The notes beneath the pieces were generated by a model. That model was not told where the DNA came from and did no database searches. It saw only the letters and a list, made by a program, of their open reading frames with translations. DNA of 58,971 nucleotides from an uncultured Faecalibacterium sp. Its GTDB lineage: Bacteria; Bacillota; Clostridia; Oscillospirales; Ruminococcaceae. Position 1 is the stretch's first letter. Each line of letters starts with the position of its first letter. This document shows positions 25,826 to 35,088 of the stretch, in pieces. The position numbers and the translations under genes are program-made. Where the stretch lies: positions 1 through 58,971 of the forward strand of contig CAKSXW010000005.1 of assembly GCA_934518555.1 (NCBI GenBank), read 5' to 3'.

Positions 25826-27181
25826 TCAGCGAGCGTCCCGGGGGACGTAGGGGTGGGTGCCGCCCAGGCTCTTGTAGGCCGGACGGATGATCTTGTTGGC
25901 ACTGAGCAGCTCCTCGATGCGGTGGGCACTCCAGCCCATAACACGGGCCACAGCAAACAGGGGAGTGTACAGCTCCATGGGGATACCCAGCATATCGTAG
26001 ACAAAGCCGCTGTAGAAGTCCACATTGGGGCTGACGCCCTTGTAGATCTTCCGCTCCTCGGCAATGAGCTGGGGAGCCAGCCGCTCGATGCGGCTGTAGA
26101 GGGCCAGATCCTTGTCCCGGCCCTTTTCGTGGGCCAGCTGCTCCACATAGCCCTTGAACACCACCTCACGGGGATCGCTGAGGGAGTACACGGCGTGGCC
26201 CATGCCGTAGATCAGGCCCTTGCGGTCAAAGGCCTCCCCGTGGAGCAGCTTTTTCAGGTAGGCCTCCAGCTCCTCCTCGTCCTCCTGGTCCCGGAGATTT
26301 TCCCGGATGTTCTGCATCATCTGCATCACCATCAGGTTGGCACCGCCGTGCCGGGGGCCCTTCAAGGAGCACAGAGCCGCTGCCATAGCAGAGTAGGTGT
26401 CGGTGCCGGAGGAGGTGACCACACGGGTGGTAAAGGTGGAGTTGTTGCCGCCGCCGTGCTCTGCGTGGAGCAGCAGGGCTACATCCAGCACCCGGGCCTC
26501 CAGGTCCGTGTACTGCATATCCGGCCGCAGCATCCGCAAAAAGTTTTCCGCCGTGGACAGGCTGGGGTCCGGCCGGTGGATGTACATACTGGCGTCCTTT
26601 TCGTAGTGGTTGTAGGCGTGGTAGGCGTACACCGCCAGCATGGGGAAGATGCTGGCCAGCTGGATGCTCTGGCGCAGCACGTTGGAGATCTCCAGGTCCC
26701 CGGCCTTGGGGTCATAGGAGGCCAGGGTCAGCACACTGCGGGCCATGGCGTTCATGATATCATGGCTGGGTGCCTTCATGATCACGTCCCGGGTAAAGTT
26801 GGTGGGCATGGTGCGGCACTCTCCCAGCACCCGGCAGAATTCCTCCAGCTTTTCCGGGGTCGGCAGCTCCCCGAACAGCAGCAGGTAGCCGGCCTCCTCA
26901 AAGGCAAAGCGGCCGCCCCGGCTGCCCTGGATCAGGTCCTTGACGTCGTAGCCCCGGTACAGCAGCTGACCATCTGCCGGATGCTTGACCCCGTCCACAT
27001 AGGTAAAGGCCCGGATGTCGGAAATATTGGTAAGGCCTGCCAGCACGCCCTTGCCGTTTTCGTCCCGCAGGCCGGCCTTGACGCCGTACTCCTGGTACAA
27101 GCTCTTGCTGATCTTGTCGTTCTGTGCACACAGTGCCTGCTGCTGGTCGAAATATCCCATCACGTTCTGCAGATGATCCAT
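25826..27181 (-). CDS. Citrate synthase
   Basis: A 451-residue citrate (Si)-synthase that condenses acetyl-CoA with oxaloacetate. Catalytic residues are visible: His in LLHAEHGGGNNSTF (about 234-247), His in GMGHAVYSLSDPR (about 325) and Asp in NVDFYSGFVYDMLGIP (about 388-403). It is slightly longer at the N-terminus than the 370-residue Bacillus enzymes and belongs to the clostridial type. Start ATG 27181 is chosen over the 15-codon longer frame because AAAGGAG lies ahead of it. In a fermentative organism it most likely feeds 2-oxoglutarate and glutamate synthesis. Followed by the MarR gene. Confidence 0.95.
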   Translation of the reverse strand: MDHLQNVMGYFDQQQALCAQNDKISKSLYQEYGVKAGLRDENGKGVLAGLTNISDIRAFTYVDGVKHPADGQLLYRGYDVKDLIQGSRGGRFAFEEAGYLLLFGELPTPEKLEEFCRVLGECRTMPTNFTRDVIMKAPSHDIMNAMARSVLTLASYDPKAGDLEISNVLRQSIQLASIFPMLAVYAYHAYNHYEKDASMYIHRPDPSLSTAENFLRMLRPDMQYTDLEARVLDVALLLHAEHGGGNNSTFTTRVVTSSGTDTYSAMAAALCSLKGPRHGGANLMVMQMMQNIRENLRDQEDEEELEAYLKKLLHGEAFDRKGLIYGMGHAVYSLSDPREVVFKGYVEQLAHEKGRDKDLALYSRIERLAPQLIAEERKIYKGVSPNVDFYSGFVYDMLGIPMELYTPLFAVARVMGWSAHRIEELLSANKIIRPAYKSLGGTHPYVPRDAR

Positions 27182-27214
27182 AAATAGATGCTCCTTTCCC
27201 TTTGCTTGTTCTCT

Positions 27215-27264
27215 CTGAAAAATCAATACTCTTTCAGATTACTAAAAGGATATTTCCGTGTCAA
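27215..27264 (-). promoter_or_regulatory. Promoter and inverted repeat before citrate synthase
   Basis: On the minus strand TTGACA (27264-27259), 17 bases, TAATCT (27241-27236). CTGAAA-N11-TTTCAG (27237-27215) is an exact inverted repeat that starts on the -10 and covers the transcription start, well placed for repression, possibly by the MarR protein of the same operon. Confidence 0.65.
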
Positions 27265-27311
27265 GGTACAGTTTGTAAACAAAAAGGAAACATTTCCCTC
27301 AGCAACGCAAA

Positions 27312-27347
27312 AAAACGCCCCAAAGCGTTTCCGCTTCGAGGCGTTTT
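27312..27347 (-). terminator. Terminator of the tRNA-Thr gene
   Basis: On the minus strand AAAACGCC/GGCGTTTT and AAGCG/CGCTT form a stem closed by a short GAAA-like loop, followed by a run of T's. Confidence 0.8.
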
Positions 27348-27351
27348 GAGC

Positions 27352-27427
<76 letters not shown>

Positions 27428-27444
27428 ACAATCACAGCTCAATT

Positions 27445-27473
27445 ATAATACCACAGCTTTTGCCTTTTGGCAA
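27445..27473 (-). promoter_or_regulatory. Promoter of tRNA-Thr
   Basis: On the minus strand TTGCCA (27473-27468), 17 bases, TATTAT (27450-27445), ending 18 bases before the mature tRNA 5' end. Confidence 0.7.
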
Positions 27474-27563
27474 GAGGTTTTGGCAAAAAACTTTTGGTTT
27501 TTTCAAAAAAGTCTGTTTTTTCTCCCCCTTTGCAGCCTCCGGCCCCGGCTCATGGGGCAAAAA

Positions 27564-27600
27564 AGCCCCCGGAGGGCCTTGCAGGGGGCCTCCGGGGGCT
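27564..27600 (-). terminator. Terminator after rpoD
   Basis: AGCCCCCGGAGG and CCTCCGGGGGCT (27564-27575, 27589-27600) form a strong stem; on the minus strand it is followed by TTTTTT. Confidence 0.9.
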
Positions 27601-27624
27601 CTGGGTGCTATTTGGGGGGAGGGA

Positions 27625-29004
<1,380 letters not shown>

Positions 29005-29059
29005 TTCGCTCTCTCCTTCTTCTTGCGGGGAAACTCTTGTAATTTGGTGTTCCTTTGCA

Positions 29060-30046
29060 TCAGATCACGAGACCCCCGTTGACACCGAACACCTGTCCGG
29101 TGATGTAGCCGGCGTCCTCGCCTGCCAGGAAAACCAGCAGCTTTGCCACCTCGTCGGCGGTGCCCAGGCGGCCCACAGGGGTCTCCTCAGCCAGCGCCGC
29201 CTTATCCTGGGGGGTAAAGGCTGCCATCATATCGGTTTCAATGACCCCCGGCGCCACGCAGTTCACCGTGATGCCGCTGGGGCCTTCTTCTTTGGCCAGT
29301 GCTTTGGTCAGGCCGATAAGGCCTGCTTTGGCGGCGGAGTAATGCACCTCGCAGCTGCCGCCGGTCTGGCCCCACATACTGCTCACCGTCAGGATCCGTC
29401 CGGCCTTGCGGCGGATCATCCCCGGCAGTGCCAGCTGGCACAGGTGGAACGCCCCGGTAAGGTTCACGTCCAGCATGTGCTGCCACTCCTCCGGGGTGAT
29501 ATCGGTAAACAGCTTCTGCTGGGCGATGCCGGCATTGCTCACCAGCACATCCACCCGGCCCAGCACCTGCTCCACTGCCCGGAAGGCCAGCTCACAGCTG
29601 GCCCGGGAGGCCACATCGCACTGGACCACCGTGATGCCCGGCAGCTGTGCCTCCAGGGCTGCGGCGGCCTCGGCGTTGCTGTGGTACAGCACCGCCACCC
29701 GGTAGCCTGCGGCGTAAAATGCCCGGGCTGCGGCGGCCCCGATGCCCCGGTCGCCGCCGGAGATCAGCACCGTGGCCCCGGTGGCTGCCGGAGCACTGGG
29801 CTGCCGGGGCTGTGCCGGAGCTTCCGGTTCCGGCTGCTGGGGTTCCGGCTCTGCAGGTTCCGGCGCCGGGGCCTGCTGAGGCTCCGGTTCCGGGTCAGGC
29901 CGCCGGGCCAGACCCTCTGCCGGCAGGATCCGGGTAGGCTCCTCCTCCGGCTCCGGGACCGCTGCTTTGGGGGCCGCCGGCTCCGGCGTGTACACCGGTT
30001 CTTCTTCCGGTGGATCAAAGGTCAGTTCAAACTCGTCTTCGTACAA
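29060..30046 (-). CDS. SDR-family oxidoreductase (FabG-like) with proline/glutamate-rich N-terminal extension
   Basis: A 328-residue protein. The C-terminal 235 residues are a classical short-chain dehydrogenase resembling 3-oxoacyl-ACP reductase: cofactor loop SGGDRGIG (about 99-106), NAG (about 169), catalytic Ser in VSSMWGQ and YSAAK (about 234-238), ending GQVFGVNGG. The first 90 residues are an unusual low-complexity, acidic proline-rich stretch (repeats of PEP/EPEPQQ type), probably disordered. The start is taken as TTG 30046 because AGGAGG sits nine bases upstream; the longer frame from 30214 has no such site. Lies upstream of rpoD on the same strand, with a gene-free leader of about 200 bases before it. 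A role in fatty acid synthesis is not certain, since no fab genes are nearby. Confidence 0.85.
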   Translation of the reverse strand: MYEDEFELTFDPPEEEPVYTPEPAAPKAAVPEPEEEPTRILPAEGLARRPDPEPEPQQAPAPEPAEPEPQQPEPEAPAQPRQPSAPAATGATVLISGGDRGIGAAAARAFYAAGYRVAVLYHSNAEAAAALEAQLPGITVVQCDVASRASCELAFRAVEQVLGRVDVLVSNAGIAQQKLFTDITPEEWQHMLDVNLTGAFHLCQLALPGMIRRKAGRILTVSSMWGQTGGSCEVHYSAAKAGLIGLTKALAKEEGPSGITVNCVAPGVIETDMMAAFTPQDKAALAEETPVGRLGTADEVAKLLVFLAGEDAGYITGQVFGVNGGLVI

Positions 30047-30253
30047 GAGTGCTGTCCTCCTGTCGTTGTTCTCTGCAAAAACCAGGCCTCCGCCCGGCCT
30101 TGCAGGAAGGGCTCCTGTCCTCCATCTCCCCGGCAGAGCATCGCTCTGTTCGATCCTTCCGGTCAAGCCGGCTCTGCGGCGTGTCCGCCGGAATACGCAG
30201 ATGGGTTTCGACAAGATTCCATTTAATAATATAGCACAATTTGCTGAAAAAAG

Positions 30254-30298
30254 AAAGTGGAAGCTCCATCCTTTTTTACGCAGCTTCCACTTTTTTAT
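30254..30298 (-). terminator. Terminator after tadA
   Basis: AAAGTGGAAGCT (30254-30265) and AGCTTCCACTTT (30282-30293) are exact complements, with T runs on both sides. It ends the minus-strand tadA operon and separates it from the SDR-rpoD promoter region. Confidence 0.85.
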
Positions 30299-30311
30299 GT
30301 TTTTTAAGGGT

Positions 30312-30803
30312 TCAATCCGCCGAGACCGGGGGTTTCCACTTGGGCCGGGAGGCCAGCCGCACCCGCAGATCCTGAAAAAAAGCCTGGAGCAGAGCCCCGG
30401 CCTCCTCTGCCCGGAGGCCCTGTTCCACCACCGGGTGGTGGTTGAAGGGCAGGGCGAACAGGTCTGTGACGCTGCCGCAGCAGCCGGCCTTGGTATCGGC
30501 GGCCCCGTACACCACCCGGCGGATGCGGCTGTTCACGATGGCCCCGGCGCACATGGGGCAGGGCTCCAGGGTCACGAACAGCTCGCACTCCCACAGCCGC
30601 CAGCCCCCCAGGGCCTTGCAGGCTCCGTCAATGGCCAGCAGCTCCGCATGGTGCAGGGCGTTTTTTTCCGTTTCCCGGGTGTTGTGGGCGGCGGCGATGA
30701 TCTGGCCTTTCCGGGCCACCACCGCCCCCACCGGCACCTCTCCCAGGGCGGCGGCTTTCCGGGCCTCCTCCAGGGCGGCCCCCATCAGTTCAAAATCCGT
30801 CAT
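30312..30803 (-). CDS. tadA: tRNA-specific adenosine deaminase TadA
   Basis: A 163-residue zinc deaminase that converts the wobble adenosine of tRNA-Arg(ACG) to inosine. The catalytic motif HAE (about 55-57 in ALHHAELLAI) and the zinc cysteines PCPMCAGA (about 82-89) are present. Start ATG 30803 has AAGGAG upstream; the longer frame overlaps the CPBP gene. It lies 13 bases after that gene and is probably co-transcribed. Confidence 0.95.
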   Translation of the reverse strand: MTDFELMGAALEEARKAAALGEVPVGAVVARKGQIIAAAHNTRETEKNALHHAELLAIDGACKALGGWRLWECELFVTLEPCPMCAGAIVNSRIRRVVYGAADTKAGCCGSVTDLFALPFNHHPVVEQGLRAEEAGALLQAFFQDLRVRLASRPKWKPPVSAD

Positions 30804-30816
30804 GGCTTCTCCTTGT

Positions 30817-31212
30817 TCATCCTGCGGCAAATACCAGCAGATTATTCCCGGTATGCAGCAGCCAGCCCGGCAGCACCCGGTCCAGACGCTGCCGCATCGC
30901 CCCCAGCACCAGCCCCAGTGCCAGGGCATAGGCTGCTGCCGCCGGGCCGCCGTGCTGGGCGGCAAACAGCACCGCCTGCAGCCCTACTGCCCACCGGGGG
31001 CCCAGGGGCTGCAAGGCCCTCTGCACGGCCCCCCGGAACACCAGCTCCTCTGCCAAGGGGGCCGCCAGACAGTGCAGCACAAAGCTCTGGCCCCCGGCAC
31101 TGAGGGGCAGGGCCCCACAGGCTGCCGCCAGCAGCCGCCCCACCGGCAGGTAGGCCAGGGCCCAGCCAAAGGCTGCCAGCAGTGCCCCTGCCCGGCGTTT
31201 TGGGTCTTGCAT
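30817..31212 (-). CDS. Small CPBP family intramembrane metalloprotease-like protein
   Basis: A 131-residue membrane protein carrying the three motifs of CAAX-protease/bacteriocin-processing (CPBP) proteins: AEELVFRG (about 53-60), FAAQH (about 85-89) and HTGNN (about 119-123). It is about half the usual family size, with roughly three to four hydrophobic segments, so it is either a minimal version or an N-terminally shortened copy. Start ATG 31212 has GGGGG upstream. First gene of a likely operon with tadA; function unknown, in some relatives linked to bacteriocin maturation or immunity. Confidence 0.8.
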   Translation of the reverse strand: MQDPKRRAGALLAAFGWALAYLPVGRLLAAACGALPLSAGGQSFVLHCLAAPLAEELVFRGAVQRALQPLGPRWAVGLQAVLFAAQHGGPAAAAYALALGLVLGAMRQRLDRVLPGWLLHTGNNLLVFAAG

Positions 31213-31244
31213 CTGCCTGCCCCCTTTCTTTTCGTCCAGGGCCT

Positions 31245-31274
31245 ATCTTATCACAGCCCCGGGGCAAAGCGCAA
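31245..31274 (-). promoter_or_regulatory. Promoter of the CPBP-tadA operon
   Basis: On the minus strand TTGCGC (31274-31269), 18 bases, TAAGAT (31250-31245), 33 bases before the start codon. Confidence 0.5.
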
Positions 31275-31312
31275 GTATTTTGCGTTCTGCCGCACCAATT
31301 TTGCTGAAACGA

Positions 31313-31342
31313 TTGACAGGACGCCCCGGTGTCTGGTATAAT
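31313..31342 (+). promoter_or_regulatory. Consensus promoter of degV
   Basis: TTGACA (31313-31318), 18 bases, TATAAT (31337-31342): both hexamers are perfect, 67 bases before the ATG at 31410. Confidence 0.8.
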
Positions 31343-31409
31343 GTTCCCCGACCTTTTCTGTAAAAGAGTTGTGTATTTTGTTTTTTGACCGGAAACCCGG
31401 AGGTATTTT

Positions 31410-32267
31410 ATGATCCGCATTCTCACCGATTCTGCATCCGATATCCTGCCCGAGGAGGCCCGGGCCTTGGGTGTCACCGTGATCCCCCTGAACGTGACCC
31501 TGGAGGACGGCACCGTACTGCGAGACGGCCTGGACCTGACCCCCAGCGAATATTATGAGGTGATGCAGCACTGCCACAAGCTGCCCACCACCAGCCAGCC
31601 CAGCCCGGAGGTGTTTGAGCAGTTCTACCTGGAGGCCGACGCTGCCGGGGACCAGGTGCTGGGCATCTTCCTGTCCCATCAGCTGTCCGGCACCTGGCAG
31701 TGCGCCAAGCTGGCAGCAGACCTGGCCAACGTGGACAACGTACAGTTCGTGGACACTGCCAACGTCTGCCTGGGCCAGGCCCTGCTGGTGGAGCTGGCCT
31801 GCCAGCTGCGGGATGAGGGCAAGACCCTTTCCCAGATCGTGGCTGCTCTGGAGCTGGCCAAGGAGCATCTGCACCTGGTGGCTGCCATCGACGACCTGAA
31901 GTACCTCCGCAAGGGGGGCCGCCTGTCTGCTGCCGCCGCTGTAGCCGGTGGGATGCTGGGCATCAAGCCCCTGGTGGCCCTGCAGGAGGGCAAGGTGGTG
32001 CTGGCAGGCAAGGCCCGGGGGCTGCCCGGTGCCTATGTGGCCCTGTTCAAAAAGATCCAGGAGGCCGGGGGCCTCCACCCCACCCTGCCGGCCCGGGCAG
32101 GCTACACCCTGTCCCCCCGGGAGGTGCAGCCTCTGCTGACCCACCTCCGGGATAACCTCCACGCCCCAGAGGCCCAGGTGCGGCAGATCGGCTGCGTCAT
32201 CGGCACCCACGCCGGCCCCGGTGCCTTTGGCATCGCTTTCTTTGACAGCGGCCTGACCCTGGCATAA
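31410..32267 (+). CDS. DegV family fatty acid-binding protein
   Basis: A 285-residue two-domain DegV/FakB-type protein. Such proteins hold a single fatty acid and, with the FakA kinase, present it for phosphorylation and lipid synthesis. The N-terminal ILTDSASDI, the TTSQPS loop (about 60-65), the SGTWQCA segment (about 91), the DDLKYLRKGGRLS motif (about 157) and GTHAGPGA near the end are characteristic. Start ATG 31410 has GGAGG at 31399-31403. Monocistronic, with a perfect promoter and a strong terminator. Confidence 0.93.
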   Translation: MIRILTDSASDILPEEARALGVTVIPLNVTLEDGTVLRDGLDLTPSEYYEVMQHCHKLPTTSQPSPEVFEQFYLEADAAGDQVLGIFLSHQLSGTWQCAKLAADLANVDNVQFVDTANVCLGQALLVELACQLRDEGKTLSQIVAALELAKEHLHLVAAIDDLKYLRKGGRLSAAAAVAGGMLGIKPLVALQEGKVVLAGKARGLPGAYVALFKKIQEAGGLHPTLPARAGYTLSPREVQPLLTHLRDNLHAPEAQVRQIGCVIGTHAGPGAFGIAFFDSGLTLA

Positions 32268-32284
32268 ATTTTTCCAACAAAAAG

Positions 32285-32350
32285 GCATCCCCCAGGTGCT
32301 CCCCGGTCCGTTACAGGCCGCCGGGGCACTTGGGGGATGCTTCTTTTTTT
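32285..32350. terminator. Long bidirectional terminator after degV
   Basis: GCATCCCCCAGGTGC (32285-32299) pairs with GCACTTGGGGGATGC (32326-32340), followed by TTCTTTTTTT; the apical part can form a further GC hairpin. Lies between convergent degV and the TSUP gene. Confidence 0.9.
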
Positions 32351-32370
32351 GCAGATTGAAAACTGCCCGA

Positions 32371-33144
32371 TTACAGCACAGCGTCCGACAGGAGCTTTGC
32401 CAGCAGCAGCACCAGCACCACCAGCATCATGGGGCGGATGAACCGAGCACCCTTTTTCAGGGCGAAATGGGAGCCCAGCAGGTTGCCCAGAATGTTGCTG
32501 ATGGCGCAGGGGATGGCAACGTGGAACACCACCAGGCCGTTTACCAGATAGGTAAAGAGGCTGGCGTAGTTGCTGGCCAGGTTCAGCACCTTGCCGTTTC
32601 CGTTGGCGGTACGCAGGTCAAAGCCCATGAGGGTGGTAAAGGCAATGATGGCAAAGGTACCGGTGCCCGGGCCCACAACGCCGTCGTAGAGGCCGATGCC
32701 CAAGCCGATGCCCAGAGCCAGCAGGGTCTTTTTCAGGTTCAGGGTGCCGTCGTCCTTGTTCTCATCCGGCAGGTTGCGCTGCCACAGGATCACCGCCGCC
32801 GCCAGGGGCAGGATGATGAACATCATGGTCCGCAGCACCTCATCGCTGAGCATCAGCACGATGTTGGCCCCCAGGGCACTGCCTGCAAAGCTGCCCACAG
32901 CTGCCAGCACGCCTACCTTTACGTTCATGGCACCGCTCTTAAAAAAGTTGGCGGTGGCAAAGGTAGTGCCGCAGGCGGCACTGAACTTGTTGGTGGCATA
33001 GGTGTAGTGGGGCGGCAGCCCGGCAAACAGATAGGCCGGCAGGCTGATGAGGCCGCCGCCGCCGGCTGCCGAATCCACAAAGCCTGCAAAACCCGTCATC
33101 AGGATGAGAAACGCCATCGTCAACGGCGAGATCGTGATACCCAT
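32371..33144 (-). CDS. TSUP family transporter (TauE/SafE, YfcA-like)
   Basis: A 257-residue membrane protein of the TauE/SafE family, which moves sulfite, sulfonates or related anions. About eight hydrophobic segments, with the two family repeats beginning GFVDSAAGGGGLISLPA (about 21-37) and GLYDGVVGPGTGTF (about 153-166). Start ATG 33144 has GAGGAA upstream. It lies 78 bases downstream of the beta-lactamase-like gene on the same strand and may belong to its operon. Substrate unknown. Confidence 0.92.
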   Translation of the reverse strand: MGITISPLTMAFLILMTGFAGFVDSAAGGGGLISLPAYLFAGLPPHYTYATNKFSAACGTTFATANFFKSGAMNVKVGVLAAVGSFAGSALGANIVLMLSDEVLRTMMFIILPLAAAVILWQRNLPDENKDDGTLNLKKTLLALGIGLGIGLYDGVVGPGTGTFAIIAFTTLMGFDLRTANGNGKVLNLASNYASLFTYLVNGLVVFHVAIPCAISNILGNLLGSHFALKKGARFIRPMMLVVLVLLLAKLLSDAVL

Positions 33145-33222
33145 TGTTATAATTCCTCTTATCTTTCCAAGACGTCCTTATTCTTTTCCAAAAAATCTCC
33201 CTTATGGCAAGGGGTCCCCAGT

Positions 33223-34074
33223 TTATTCCCGATATAACCTCCCCTCGCAGGCCAGCACCTGGTCCAGGATCATCCGGGACACCCGGGCACCGTAGACCAG
33301 GGCAGGGTGGTCGTTGTACTCGATGATATCATGGAACTCCTTGTTCATCAGTACAATGACATACTCCCCGTAGGGGGTGTGCACGATGCCGCCATCGTTG
33401 CGGCAGGCGTTCATGCTGCCGCTTTTGCTGGCCACCCACAGCAGCTCCGGGGCCCCGGTCTCCTCACAGTCCAGATAATACTGGGGGAAGTCCCGGGTCA
33501 GCATGGTGTTGTAGTGCTGCTGCCGCAGGATGGCCACCATGTCGGCACTGGCCTCCGGGCTTACCAGGGTGCCCCGGGCCATCCGGGCCAGCAGAGCGGC
33601 GTAGTCCCGGGGGGTGGTGGTGCCCAGCTGGGGGTAGCGGTCAAAGTGCAGGGCGTTGTGCAGCACCGTTTGGCCAAAGCCCAGCTCCCGGATGCAGCGG
33701 TTGATGGTATCCAGCCCCAGGTAATCGATGAGCATATTGGTGGCAATGTTGTCGGAGCAGATGATCATCAGGGTAGCCACGTCCTTGACCTTCAGCCGTG
33801 CCCCCACCCCCAGGGCCCGCAGCATTCCGCTGCCGTCCACGAACTGGCTGGCCTGGTAGGAGATCTCCTGGTCCAGGTCCACCTGGCCCCGCTGGGCCTG
33901 CAGATAGAGGGCCGCCAGCAGAAAGGCCTTGATCACCGAGGCAGTCTCAAATTCCTCGTCGGCACCACGCTCCACCGTGTGGCCCTGCAGGTCATCCACA
34001 AAGACGCTCATACGGCCTTGGTAGGAGTACAGCTCCGCATCAATGCGCTTTTCCAGCGTCATATTCGGGTCCAT
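33223..34074 (-). CDS. Class A beta-lactamase-like serine hydrolase without signal peptide
   Basis: A 283-residue serine hydrolase of the class A beta-lactamase/penicillin-recognising fold. Motifs are in order: S-x-x-K in ASVIKAF (about 46-49), SDN in CSDNIATN (about 106-108), and K-S-G in ASKSGSMN (about 216-218, variant of KTG). Unlike secreted beta-lactamases it starts directly with MDPNMTLEKRIDAEL and shows no signal peptide or membrane anchor. The ATG at 34074 has AAAGGAG upstream; the longer frame continues antisense-like inside the next gene. It follows an M19 dipeptidase by 19 bases. It could be a cytoplasmic peptidase or esterase; resistance is not supported. Confidence 0.85.
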   Translation of the reverse strand: MDPNMTLEKRIDAELYSYQGRMSVFVDDLQGHTVERGADEEFETASVIKAFLLAALYLQAQRGQVDLDQEISYQASQFVDGSGMLRALGVGARLKVKDVATLMIICSDNIATNMLIDYLGLDTINRCIRELGFGQTVLHNALHFDRYPQLGTTTPRDYAALLARMARGTLVSPEASADMVAILRQQHYNTMLTRDFPQYYLDCEETGAPELLWVASKSGSMNACRNDGGIVHTPYGEYVIVLMNKEFHDIIEYNDHPALVYGARVSRMILDQVLACEGRLYRE

Positions 34075-34093
34075 TCTGCAATTTCTCCTTTTT

Positions 34094-35086
34094 TTATTCC
34101 AGATTGTTTTCAAAAAAGCGGCAGGCGTTGCGCCAATAGATGGCCTCCACCTCGTCCTCGGTAAAGCCCTGCTTGCCCAAAGCATCTGCCAGCAGCGGCA
34201 GGTCTGCCGCCGTTTGCAGCTCATGGGGGCCGCCGATGCCGTCAAAATCGCTGCCCAGGCTGATGATGTCCACACCGCCTACCTGCTTGAAGTGGGCTGC
34301 GTGCTGGGCAATGAGCTCCAGGGTGCTGCGGCACTGCTTGGGGTGGGAGGAGTCCCGGTCCAGGAAGGCAGAGCAGTAGTTCAGGCCCACGATGCCGCCC
34401 TTGTCGGCCAGGGCCCGGATCATCTCATCGGTCAGGTTCCGGGTGTGGGGGGACAGGGCCCGGCAGTTGGAGTGGCTGGCGGCAAAGGGCCGGGTGCTGT
34501 GCTCCACCACATCCCAGAAGCCCTTGTCGGACAGGTGGCTCACGTCCAGGATCATGTGGAGCCGCTCCATCTCTGCCAAAAAGGCCAGGCCCGTTTCGGT
34601 GAGGCCCCGTTCCGTCTGGGCCACCAGCGGTCCGCCGGGGTTTGCCTGGGGAGCTGCCAGCTCATTGTCGTAGTTCCAGGTCAGGGTCATCATCCGGACA
34701 CCCAGTTCATACAGCCGCCGCAGCACGCCCAGGCTGCCCTTGCAGCAGCCGCCCTCCTCGATGGTGAGCATTCCGCTGATCTTGCCGGCCTGGGCGTTCC
34801 GGCGGATGTCGGCAGCCCGGTACACGGGAGCCAGCTGCTGGGGGTAGGCTGCCATGATCCGCTTGAACCAGTCGATCTCCTCCAGCACCGTTACCAGAGG
34901 GTCTGCCCCCGGGGCCGGGTCTGCCAGGTCCACATAGGCGGCAAAGCACTGGAGCATATAATCTCCGGCCTGGAGCTTTTCCAGGTCGATGTGCAGGTCG
35001 TTGTGCAGCAGCGATTTGGGGCTGCCGGCCCGCTCTGCGCGGCGCAGCTCGTGAAGGGTATCACAATGCAGATCCCAGACTTTCAT
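34094..35086 (-). CDS. Membrane dipeptidase (peptidase family M19)
   Basis: A 330-residue zinc dipeptidase of the renal dipeptidase type, which splits dipeptides, including those with D-residues. Metal ligands are visible: WDLHCDT near the start, the bridging Glu in LTIEEGG (about 113-119), the His pair in DVSHLSD and ASHSNCRAL, and GSDFDGI near 270. ATG 35086 gives a seven-base spacing from AAGGAG; an ATG two codons earlier (35092) overlaps the helicase stop as ATGA and is a real alternative. No signal peptide, so cytoplasmic. Second gene after the SNF2 helicase. Confidence 0.93.
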   Translation of the reverse strand: MKVWDLHCDTLHELRRAERAGSPKSLLHNDLHIDLEKLQAGDYMLQCFAAYVDLADPAPGADPLVTVLEEIDWFKRIMAAYPQQLAPVYRAADIRRNAQAGKISGMLTIEEGGCCKGSLGVLRRLYELGVRMMTLTWNYDNELAAPQANPGGPLVAQTERGLTETGLAFLAEMERLHMILDVSHLSDKGFWDVVEHSTRPFAASHSNCRALSPHTRNLTDEMIRALADKGGIVGLNYCSAFLDRDSSHPKQCRSTLELIAQHAAHFKQVGGVDIISLGSDFDGIGGPHELQTAADLPLLADALGKQGFTEDEVEAIYWRNACRFFENNLE

Positions 35087-35088
35087 GG

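Noticed and set aside
30027..30253. Small upstream open frames in the SDR-rpoD leader
   Set aside because: A 19-codon and a 32-codon frame exist on the minus strand, but the first has no ribosome site and the codon pattern of both is not gene-like.
33223..34074. Antibiotic-resistance beta-lactamase
   Set aside because: No signal peptide, KSG instead of KTG, and an operon with a dipeptidase and helicase; the fold is shared by many non-resistance enzymes.
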